A stretch of 64,000 nt of DNA. Source: Karstenula rhodostoma CBS 690.94 (taxonomy: Eukaryota > Ascomycota > Dothideomycetes > Pleosporales > Didymosphaeriaceae). Made by a program: the position numbers and the translations under genes. Location of the stretch: assembly GCA_010093485.1 (NCBI GenBank), contig MU001498.1, forward strand, positions 177,697 through 241,696, written 5' to 3'. This document shows, one piece after another, positions 11,665-21,250 of the stretch. Position 1 is the first letter of the stretch, and each line of letters opens with the position of its first letter. Under the pieces are notes generated by a model, which saw only the letters and a program-made list of their open reading frames with translations, ran no database searches and was not told the origin of the DNA.

Positions 11665-12619
11665 CCTCTTGGTGGTTAGACAATTGACGAAGCTGACGCT
11701 AGAAGCAGACACAACGCGCCATCTCTGTATGCACAGTAGAAGAGGGCCAGTTTTATCCTAACGGTCAGCGATTGTGGCTGACTTCCTACTTTCCAGGTTA
11801 GAAAGCCCACCTTATATTATATATTGTAGAGATTTACTATAAGGTAGGGTAACTTAGTAAAATAGGGGAGATAAAAAGGTATATTATACTTTACTAATAT
11901 ATAAATAAAAAGGAATTAAAAAAGGAATTAAAATATATATAGTAACTATATTTAAGCTAATTAAAAGGGGTATAATACTAAACTAATTAAAATAAAACTA
12001 GTATAAATACTAGCTAAAATAAACTTAGTATATATCTACTAATATATAAAAAAATTAATAATAGAGAATTAATAGTATTAAAAAGAATAATTCTTATTAA
12101 GACTAGAAAAGAAATATATATAAATAAGTATTATTACTTATATTACTTATTTATATTTTATATTTTATTAGTTATTAATAGTATATAAAAAAAGAATATA
12201 ACTAAAATATTTACTTCTACTATATTATAAATTCTATTTAATAATTAATATTTATAAAATAATTAAAAATTATAATAAAAATATTTTAATAATAATAGTA
12301 ATAATAAATAATTAATTTTTTATTATTAAATTTCTTATATATTATTATATATATACTAAGTCTATTTTAATTAACTTAATATTATATTCTTTTTAATTAA
12401 TTTTTATATAGATATTAAGTAAGTTTTAGTTATTTTTTTAGTTATACTTTATTTATATATTAATAAAATATAATATATATTTTTATTCTATTTATTTTAT
12501 TAAGTTATTTAATCTTATAGTAAGTCTTTATAATATATAAGAAGGGTTTTTAAATATATATATTATAGAAATATTTATAATATTTATATTTTAATAGTTT
12601 ACTAAGTTTTTTACTATAT

Positions 12620-13065
12620 TTTATTATAATCTACTTAAGTATATAAAGTATTAAATTTATATAATAATAGATTAGTTTAATTAATAATATACTCTATAAG
12701 CGAGTTACTTACTTATATAAAATACTTACTCTACTAAGACCCTATTAAAGTCTATACTATATATAATAGTATATAACTACTATAAATAGTTATTAGAAAT
12801 TATAATAAGCTAATTTATTTAAAATCTATATTTATAGGTTTCTTATAGGTTATTTTATTATATCTAGGCTTACTATAGTTTATATACTATTATTTAATTA
12901 ATTTACCTTTTTTAGTATATCTTTTTATTTTTACCTTTTTACTATTACTATATATATTATAAAAAGTTTTTACCTTACTAGTATATATAGGCGGCTAGTA
13001 TAGTCCTATATATACTTATATATAATTAAGTATTCTAGATATCTAGTATATACTAGCTAGCCCTA

Positions 13066-13108
<43 letters not shown>

Positions 13109-13830
13109 ATAGCCTATATATATTTATATAAATTAATAATATATTAGTAAGTAACTTAGTAAGTAAAAAAAAATAAAAAAATTATAAATTTAAAATTTTA
13201 AAGGCCTTATTACTATATAATAATATAATAGGTTAGTTATACTAGTAATCTATATAGGAATTCTACTTTAATCTAAAATATAAGATTTTATTATATTAAA
13301 AATATAAAAAATATAATTTTATAATATATTTAAAGAACTAGAATAGGTAAAAACTAGTAACTTAGTAAAAAAAACTAGTTTATTTTAAATATTAATTAAT
13401 AACTCTATAACTAATAGACTTTTTAATAATATTATTTAAGAATATAATTATATATTACTAATAGTATATAAATATAATATTATATTATATAATATATATT
13501 TAAATTAGTAATAAATAAAGTTCTCTTTATATTATTAAGTAATTATATAATATAAAATAGACTTTTTTAAATAAATAAAATTATATAAGGATTTCTCTAT
13601 AAATCTATAAGAAAATTATAATTATAGCTTTAATATTATAAAAGTTATTAAAGAATAAAGAAATTCTCTTTTATAGAAATTTTATATAAATCTAGTATAC
13701 TTATATATACTTATATATATCTATATATACCTATATATACCTATATACTCTAGATAATATAGGTATAAATATATATAAATATATATATCTATATAGCTCT
13801 CCTAAAAAACTTTTTATAATATATTAATTA
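12620..13830 (+). repeat. Left arm of large inverted repeat
   Basis: The reverse complement of 14150-15120 aligns along this arm. Landmarks: TATAAGCGAGTTACTTAC (about 12695), AAAAAGTTTTTACC (about 12961), AGGCGGCTAGTATAGTCCTA (about 12989), TATAGGAATTCTACTTTAAT (about 13250) and CTAAAAAACTTTTTATAATA at the inner end. Relative to the right arm it has an extra segment of roughly 200 bp near 12750-12950. Differences at the outer end are C-to-T or G-to-A in this arm. Confidence 0.8.
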
Positions 13831-14149
13831 GTTTCTAGTTTTACTTAATTTATAAAAAATTAGTTTTATCTTCTATTATAGTAAGCTAGACTAGAAATTT
13901 TTATATATTTAGATTAAGTAGGTTTTATATAAGTACTTACTACTCTATTAAAAGGAGATTTATAAAATTAAGGGTATAGTTATATTAAAAGCTTATTCTA
14001 GTAAATTAATTACCTATTATTTTTTATATAATATTATAAATAGATATAGTATATTATTATAATAGTATTATATTTTATTTAATAGCCTAAAATATAAACT
14101 ATAATCTAGCTTCTTTTAACTATAGTAATTATTAAAGTAGTTAAAATAT

Positions 14150-15120
14150 TATATTATACTATATATTATAAAAAGTTTTTTAGAAGAGCTATATAGATAT
14201 ATATATTTATATATATTTATACCTATACTATCTAGAGTATATAGGTATACGTAGGTATATATAGATATATATAAATATACTAGATTTATATAAAATCTCT
14301 ATAAAAGAGAATTTCTTTATTCTTTAATAACTTTTATAATATTAAAGCTATAATTATAATTTTTTAATAGATTTATAGAGAAATCCTTATATAATTTTAT
14401 TTATTTAAAAATATCTATTTTATATTATATAATTACTTAATAATATAAAAAAAACTTTATTTATTACTAATTTAAATATATATTATATAATATAATATTA
14501 TATTTATATACTATTAGTAATATATAATTATATTTTTAAATAATATTATTTAAAAGTTTATTAATTATAGAGTTATTAATTAATATTTAAAATAAACTAG
14601 TTTTTTTTACTAAATTACTAGTTTTTATCTATTCTAGTTCTTTAAATATATTATAAAACTATATTTTTTATATTTTTAATATAATAAAATTTTATATTTT
14701 AGATTAAAATAGAATTCCTATATAAATTACTAGTATAACTAACCTATTATATTATTATATAGTAGTAAGGCTTTTAAAACTTTAAATTTATAATTTTTTT
14801 ATTTTTTTTTACTTACTAAGCTATTTATTAATATATTATTAATTTATATAAATATATATAGGCTATAGATATATATATATATATATATAAAAATATAGGG
14901 CTAGCTAGTGCGCACTAGGCGCCTAGGGCGCTTAATTGTACGCGAGTGTGTGTAGGACTGCGCTGGCCGCCTATACGCACTAGCGAGGTAAAAACTTTTC
15001 GTGATATAGGTAATAGTATACTTTAGTAGGGTCTTAGTAGAGTGAGTATTTTATATAGGTAAGTAACTCGCTTATAAAGTATATTATAGTTATAAAAAAA
15101 AAGATATATTTAAGTAGGTT
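14150..15120 (-). repeat. Right arm of large inverted repeat
   Basis: Mirror of the left arm across a loop of about 320 bp (13830-14150). The outer part (14908-15010) still holds G/C-rich sequence such as GTGCGCACTAGGCGCCTAGG, where the left arm reads TA-rich. This arm is therefore less mutated at its outer end. Confidence 0.8.
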
Positions 15121-15155
15121 AACTAACCCCTCTTACTTAGGAGGGGTAAGTTAAC
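15118..15155. repeat. 38-bp imperfect palindrome at island edge
   Basis: GTTAACTAACCCCTC and GAGGGGTAAGTTAAC flank an 8-nt centre; the arms pair at 14 of 15 positions. It sits at the outer end of the right arm, just inside the return to normal base composition, and may be a subterminal structure of the mutated element. Confidence 0.6.
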
Positions 15156-15544
15156 TTACTAAGCTAACTGTGTATATATAAGATACTCACCCTATAGTCA
15201 CTAGTGGGGCTTATCTTAGCCCCGCATTAGTTGCACCGCGTCTTCACGGGACTGTCGAACAAACAACTTCGGGCTTGCTTTGTGTTTTCGTATCCCCTGC
15301 CACCTGCAGCTTCTTTAATATTTACGAAGCAAACGTGTCGCAGCCTTGCAGCCTTTCACACCAATCAACGCAAGGGTGATTAAGACACGGCAGGCCCCTT
15401 CACCGGTGGAAAATACAGGGTCTCGCCTGTCGCCCACTTTCAGTCCCACGTTGCGAATTCTGAACTTTCAGCCTCCCCTGTTTCTCACTCTCTCACGGTT
15501 GCTTTTTGTTCTTCTTCATCTCCATCCCATTGTTTCTTCACGCC

Positions 15545-17164
15545 ATGGCTGAAGCGCTCGTGTCGCGCTTGCGCGCACTTTTTCCTATGATCAGTGAGAT
15601 TGTTAGGGTATCGGGCGCTCCAGGGGCGTCGGTGGGCATCTTGCACCATGGTGAAGTGGTACTCACCCAAGGTTTCGGCTTCTATGACGAAAAACGCGAA
15701 GCTCCTGACGAAAACACAATCTACTATTTGGCGTCGCTGAGTAAGACTTTGACTGCGTCAATGGTCGCGACGCTCGTTGAGCGGGGCAAGCTGGAATGGA
15801 CGACTCCTGTCTCTTCTGTACTGCCTCACTTCCTGCACCCGGATCAGAAAGTTCAAACGCGCGCAACCATCGTCGACTTCTTGTCCATGAGGAGTGGCCT
15901 GGCGCCGAAGAACAACGTATGGAACGCAGAATTTGGCCAGGCCACCATGGGTGTGGATGCCGTTCTGCCGATGGTCAACAGCTTGGAAAAGCTCTTCGAG
16001 TTGGGAGAAGGGTTCAAATATAACAACTGGGGTTATGCCATCGCTGACGAGATCATCACGATGCTCAGTGGTGAGTTCTCATGGGGAACAGCGCTTCAAA
16101 AGAATATCTTCGAACCCCTTGGTATGAACCGCACGATTACCTCCAACCGATCAAACTTGGACAATCGCGCCGAACCTTACCAAGCCCTCTCGAACTTCCA
16201 ACCGTATCATCTGAAACCACGACCACAATTCGAAGACGGCCACATCATGCAAGGTGCGGTCGGAGTTCAAAGCAGTGTTGCAGACTTGCTCAAGTACTAT
16301 AACGCTCTTCTTGCCGCTTGGGATGATCAGAGCCAACACGGAACGACTGAAACCTCCGATAACCCTCTGTTCCAAGTGCCAACATTGTTGCAAGCCCATG
16401 TCGATATGTTCGAGTTGCCGACTGGAAACGAGAACTCGTATGCACTTGGCTGGGCACGCACAGAACTTCCCGCTCCCTTGGGCAGCATCGGACTCAACCC
16501 GACGTACGTTCCCGAGATGCCCATCGTTGGGAAAACCCTACCTAAACCAAAGCTATGTCTCTGGCACCAAGGCAGCAATATGTGCGCGTTGAATTTTGTT
16601 GCGCTTCTACCAGACAGCCGCACCGCGGTCATTGTTTTGACCAATGGCTTGGCCAATAACGACGTTGCGGACTGGGTCGGTCAACTTCTCCTCCAAAGCA
16701 TCTTGGAAGACCCTGAGCCTGTCAATTACCTAGAGTTGGCAAAGCTCAGTGCAAGAAATTCCAACGCTAGATGGCCCAGGATCAAAGAAGACCTCGAGAA
16801 AGAACGCACACCAGGAACAACTCCACTGCCACTCCCTGCCTACGTGGGACAGTTCCATAACAAGGTCAAAACCTTCAAGTTAGAGTTTCAACTGCATGAT
16901 TCCCACCTACAGCTATGCTTCCAGGGGAACCATGAGTTCTGGTATTCCATGGAGCACTATGAAAACGACGTTTTCACGTGGGTACTAACCCGAGACGAGA
17001 ATGTTCTACGAGGGAGGTTCCCAGTCACTTGGCGAGCATTTTACAAGATAAGATTTCAGAGAGGAGCTGATCAGAAGATTGATAGCTTGATCTGGGAGCA
17101 TGATGGTGCATACGATGCTGGTGAGGTGTTCTACCGCCTCGATGATAATGTCGAGAAGCTATGA
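15545..17164 (+). CDS. Beta-lactamase-fold serine hydrolase
   Basis: Single-exon 539-aa protein from the ATG in GCCATGG. It has the three landmarks of class C beta-lactamase/penicillin-binding-like hydrolases: S-x-x-K at residues 64-67 (ASLSKTLTA), Y-x-N (KYNNWGYAIADEI, about residue 157) and an H-x-G in place of K-T-G (LWHQGSNMC, about 335). The last 130 residues form a beta-rich extension (LPLPAYVGQFHNK, RFPVTWRAFYKIRF), as in EstB/LovD-like and peptidase-S12 relatives. There is no signal peptide, so it is probably cytosolic. Fungal relatives are esterases, transacylases or amide hydrolases; the substrate cannot be told. It is transcribed away from the RIP island, which ends about 345 bp upstream. 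Confidence 0.87.
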   Translation: MAEALVSRLRALFPMISEIVRVSGAPGASVGILHHGEVVLTQGFGFYDEKREAPDENTIYYLASLSKTLTASMVATLVERGKLEWTTPVSSVLPHFLHPDQKVQTRATIVDFLSMRSGLAPKNNVWNAEFGQATMGVDAVLPMVNSLEKLFELGEGFKYNNWGYAIADEIITMLSGEFSWGTALQKNIFEPLGMNRTITSNRSNLDNRAEPYQALSNFQPYHLKPRPQFEDGHIMQGAVGVQSSVADLLKYYNALLAAWDDQSQHGTTETSDNPLFQVPTLLQAHVDMFELPTGNENSYALGWARTELPAPLGSIGLNPTYVPEMPIVGKTLPKPKLCLWHQGSNMCALNFVALLPDSRTAVIVLTNGLANNDVADWVGQLLLQSILEDPEPVNYLELAKLSARNSNARWPRIKEDLEKERTPGTTPLPLPAYVGQFHNKVKTFKLEFQLHDSHLQLCFQGNHEFWYSMEHYENDVFTWVLTRDENVLRGRFPVTWRAFYKIRFQRGADQKIDSLIWEHDGAYDAGEVFYRLDDNVEKL

Positions 17165-18356
17165 AAGGCTCCAGGAAGCAAGTTCGTAGACAATCGCTCT
17201 TTACCAACTAACTATCATAATTCTACCTTTGTCGCCCTCCCATTATATACAGAAGAGTAACCACGTTTTCTGAAGTGCAACAAATCGTGGTGTGTAGTTG
17301 AGTGGATCCATGATTCACCTCAAATAATTTTGCCCGATCCACTCCTCCATTAGTCTGAAGTCGGTCTATCCTACTGAAAAGATTACATTCGTGAGAAACG
17401 AACTCACTTTTTAGTATTGATGTCACAAGCGCGTTGAATTAATGCCCTTACTCAGTGCCTCGGCTCGTCCCCGGCCGCGTCGGGCTCTACTATATCCCGA
17501 CCTACAGATGTCGTTCAAACAAATTACACAACTCCTACCATGGCTACTATAGATATTCGTCACTGATATTGAGCGAACCTGGACCTGGGGCCTTCATAGT
17601 GATCATTTCCATTCCACGAATTACGCCAGACAAACTTAAGCGGTCTATTTCGTGGGGTCAGACTACATGTTTGCACATATCTTACTCTTGTCTAAAGAGC
17701 CTTCTTGCTCGAAGGTTAACCCGGTGCCAGGATTGCGGCCAATGAAAGCACACATTGGGGGGCGAGATGTCGGGAAAACCAAAGGAAGCTAAAGAGGTTA
17801 TCAGCGTGGATGATAGACACAGTAATGCGGGCGTTCTTCAGCTCGTATGCCTGGGATTTTCAAATCCGCTTCCGGAAGCTAGTAATACTCTGATAACGCA
17901 GCGCGCTACGAGGCAAAGCTTGTATGGTCACTTCTCAGCCGAAACGGTGGGAATAGCTCACCTATCATTCGATCATGGCGTCTAGGCAAATGACCCCACT
18001 CAGGTGTCCATGCTGTCGAGGACGGGATGAACCTGTCGGACGGGCAAGGCAGTCACACCGATGCAGGCTATTCTGTCATGTTGAACGAGGCTAACCAATC
18101 GTTCCACAGAGTCCTATCGTTTGAATGCCGTCCCCGCATCTTCGATCAGCTGTCTACATTAACGTAGTCAAAAAAGCATTTGCGAAAGCGGGGTTGCAGA
18201 ACGAGTTGCGGTTGAGCAGGCTTACGGGACCCCACTCCAGCCATCTCATAAAGTCAACGCTTTGTCCTGCCTGAGGTTGATTCTTCACAAACCCGAACTT
18301 CATCTACAGACCATCCACCGTCACACCTACCATCCAAATTCAACGAAAACGTCACA
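17165..18356. other. No convincing gene
   Basis: Only short frames. One plus-strand frame at 17755-17985 is open but has no recognisable features. The last 100 bases before 18357 are CA/TC-rich and read like a 5' leader for the small gene that follows. Confidence 0.35.
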
Positions 18357-18433
18357 GTAAGGCTCTCATTTGATTATATGTTGTTCCTATTCCCCGATTC
18401 GCATGGACTCACCGTCTGAACAGATTATACGCC

Positions 18434-18598
18434 ATGCCTAACGCAGAGCGATCTCAGCCTTGGAAGGCCGTTTGGCCACCAACGGAGGAAGTCAAGCCCG
18501 CAAGCGAAAAGAGCCGTGCTGGACAGCAGCGGGTTCTTTACGCTGGTGGCGGCGCGTACCCCAACTACATCAAGCCTACTGAGGGTGTTCGTCTCTGA
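18434..18598 (+). CDS. Small 54-aa protein, possible
   Basis: ATG at 18434 opens a 54-codon frame ending in TGA at 18598. The product is polar, rich in P, K, E and G, with SQPWKAVWPPTEEVKPASEK and VLYAGGGAYPNYIKP; no cysteine, no signal peptide. A well-formed intron (GTAAGG..CTGAACAG, 18357-18423) lies just upstream and would sit in the 5' leader, which supports a real transcript. The WPP/AGGG pattern resembles small conserved ascomycete proteins, but I cannot name a family. It could be a by-chance frame. Confidence 0.4.
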   Translation: MPNAERSQPWKAVWPPTEEVKPASEKSRAGQQRVLYAGGGAYPNYIKPTEGVRL

Positions 18599-19125
18599 AC
18601 TTCCTCGGATATGTTCGTTACTACGAGGGAGGAAGGGAGGGAGAGAGGACGGGAGGCGGGACTCTAAGTATAGCTGTAAAGCCAGGTAGCACAACATTGA
18701 ATGGAACCACTTCGCTCAACTCATTGCACATGTTCACGGGTGATATATACTCTGTGTCGTGTAGCCTTAGCCGTGAAAGCCCGATAATAAGAAGTAAGTC
18801 ACAGGTTGTATGTAACTCATATCTTAATATGATCTTATTGGAGTATAGCAAACATACCATGGAAAGATATGCGCTCACGCCGTGCGTGAGGTAAATCGTT
18901 GCTCAGCATCATATAAAGCAAAACATAACCAAGTCATCAGAACTAGTCGGAACCTAAGAGTTCCGATCACCGACATTTCAAACACAGTGCGTGTGTGTTT
19001 TTCTGATCAGTGAACCGCACATTTGACTCTTGACAAAGTTTATGGATTATCTGCCCTATTGCACGTTGCCGGTGTGCCTACAAGTGATATTTGTATTCCC
19101 AATCTGATCTGTAACCCGAGCTTCC
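18599..19125. other. 3' flank, nothing recognised
   Basis: Contains a G/A-rich patch (GGAGGGAAGGGAGGGAGAG, about 18628) and otherwise ordinary intergenic sequence between the small gene and the end of the AsaB-like gene. Confidence 0.35.
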
Positions 19126-20251
19126 CTATGCGCGCGAAGAGTCCTGCACATAAGTTGACTTGGGGCCGTGTAGTCGAGAAGGCACAACACGATGCAAGTC
19201 CAGAAGCTCATCTGTGTAGAAGACCAGCGCTCGCACCTCGACACTCTCGCGTGGGCGCACACTAGGGCCCTGTCTCTTGTCCTGGAAAGAACAATGAGGA
19301 ACACCTAAACACGGTTAGCATTTGGGCACGGAGATAGCAGCGAAGGGAAAGCCGACCACCGCATACTCCCAGCTTAGAATCTCCACCTTGGAAGATAATC
19401 GCTTCCGTATCCATCTGACGGTCAAGGTAGCACCAGTCTTGCTGTGTGCTGTAGTGTATGTTGATACTTTCTTCGATGACGTTCGGGAACACATTGTCCA
19501 TCACCTCAATATCGTCGGGTTCGGTGGAAGATAGCCTACAAAATACCAAAGGCCAGTCAAGCAAAGGACCGAAGAGAGGCTTCCACACACTGTAGAGCTT
19601 AGTCCAACCCAGTGGCATCTCAAGTGGTCGCCCACTTACTTGACTATCTTGTAGTGATGCTTAAGGAGCTGTTGGCCTCTTTCTTTGCCATAGCGGTCGA
19701 TGACGATATCACTAATCCCCTTCGGAGAGAAGTCTGGTAACTCTCAGTTAGTAACAGCCAACTTATTCACGCCAATAATCTTGGCTCACCAATATGGGCG
19801 TTCGGTACCGGCTGTGCGAATTCGTACTCAGTACCAGGCGAGAGAGGGAATGAGGTGTCCCTTCGACGGACCTACACCATTAGCGATGAACCGGCATATG
19901 ATGTATAGAAGGTACGAATACCAAGTACTCCAATATGGCCACGTTTGGCGTTCCCAACGCTTCTCGCAGTAGATCCTGCACCTTGGCAAGATACACGTTT
20001 TGAACAGTAGTAGGGTTGGCGAAATCCTCGTACATCATCTGTACATTCAAATCACGCACAATTACTCCATCATTCTTAAGCGTTAGAGTCTCTTTCAAAG
20101 GCCGGAGATCTCTCACGGGAATGTTATTGACCATTTCTTGAATCACATTGGTCTGCGGTACATCCCCATGGGGCTCGTATTGGATAGCATACGGTTTCGC
20201 TGTCTTGTAGAGCTCGTCCCGGGCAAGGAAACAAATGGATGCCTCGGCCAT
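19126..20251 (-). CDS. AsaB/CmcJ/NvfI-like oxidoreductase
   Basis: Five exons separated by introns at 19872-19921, 19734-19789, 19590-19639 and 19305-19359 give an uninterrupted frame of roughly 300 aa from the ATG at 20251. It follows the family order: N-terminal FLARDELY, then VRDLNVQMMYEDFANP, EYLVRRR, YEFAQPVPNAHIDFSPKG, VWKPLFGPLLDWPL, DWCYLDRQMDTEAIIFQ, GVPHCSFQ and RESVEVRALVFY. The H-x-D in AHIDFS and the His in GVPH are candidate metal ligands; some relatives (NvfI) are Fe(II)/2-oxoglutarate oxygenases, others are annotated as hydroxylase/desaturase or methyltransferase. The fourth intron starts GTGGTC, a weak donor, but it alone keeps the GVPH region in frame. These genes usually sit in secondary-metabolite clusters; a truncated paralogue lies at 3.9 kb. 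Confidence 0.8.
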
Positions 20252-21250
20252 CGTAGAATAGGATGTCGTTTTCAAGTTGGCTTGCGTGTTGAATAAAGGT
20301 GTGTGCGTGATAATGCACTCGAGGCTGATAATGGACTGATATCACAACAGCCCGTGTTCATCAGCCTTCTACTGGCATTTACTGATTTCGTATCAGCTCT
20401 GTGTCTCTGTTCTGCCGAAACCAATCATCAAGCTGGGGCGACGAACCTCAATAAGCCAGAAAAAGAAAACGTGCATGTCAATGTGTGGGCAGCCGAACAA
20501 CCGGTTAAGCATTTCCCTAATCGCCTGGTGGTTGCAACATTCATGCAAGGCTGTGATTCTGTTCCGGTGGAGAATTGGCACAAGATGTAAACAATACAGG
20601 AGCTGAACCATACTAGCAGCAGGGCGTGAATTGTAACCCCACACGCCACGGCATGGGGCAGCCTCGGATCGTCCAATCAATAACCCCGGGTTAATCTCTT
20701 ATCATGGGGCGGTATAGCATATGCATTAGCGCAGGGCAACCCTGCCGTGCTATGCGAACAATACGGCGCTCTTGACGCGAAATGGCTCTGGACACAACAG
20801 CCTCTATCTACACTACGGGGACACGCCGGTGGCGAAGACGGCATGTCTTGTCAATCTAACATTACCGGCGCCTGGAGCCATTTTCAGCACACAGATTGGC
20901 GTGTATATTATCTCTGTCAGCGGCTAGAAATACAGTTTGTCGGCTAGCCAATTAGATTATTATTATTGATAATAGTATTCTTCTAGCCTGTGTCTTATAC
21001 AAGACTTTATACACCTATAACTAGGAGCCTATTAGGCTAGGTAAGACTAAGATAGTAAGTAATACTAAACTACTAATAACTTTAGCTCAGGGAGCTAGAT
21101 TACTTGTAGGATATAGGCGGACTACGAAATAACGACATATGTCTATGGTGTTAGGGGTATGAGCGGTGGGTGTGGATGCTCTTAAACTCTTGGCGACCAC
21201 GAACCACGGTTTAGGCTCTTCAAAGCATAATTCTATCGCCAACCCTTAAC
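20252..21250. other. Intergenic with AT-rich RIP-like patch
   Basis: Upstream of the AsaB-like gene and downstream of the F-box gene. Positions about 20945-21115 turn abruptly AT-rich with TA- and TTATTATTATTGA-like sequence, as in the large island, so probably another mutated repeat relic. No gene seen. Confidence 0.55.

Larger units (their letters stand above)
11805..15200. repeat. AT-rich RIP-mutated repeat island
   Basis: About 3.4 kb of almost pure A/T with TA-dense sequence and no open frame over 60 codons on either strand. Only short islands keep G/C (14908-15010 and 15118-15215). The composition, the loss of C and G specifically, and the inverted duplicate inside it fit repeat-induced point mutation of transposon-derived DNA. 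It is not mitochondrial: no mitochondrial gene or rRNA is recognisable, and it is embedded between nuclear intron-bearing genes. Confidence 0.85.

Noticed and set aside
11805..15200. Mitochondrial insertion or centromere
   Set aside because: No mitochondrial gene or rRNA is recognisable, and the arms show directional C-to-T change. The block is short and flanked by ordinary genes; composition alone does not make a centromere.
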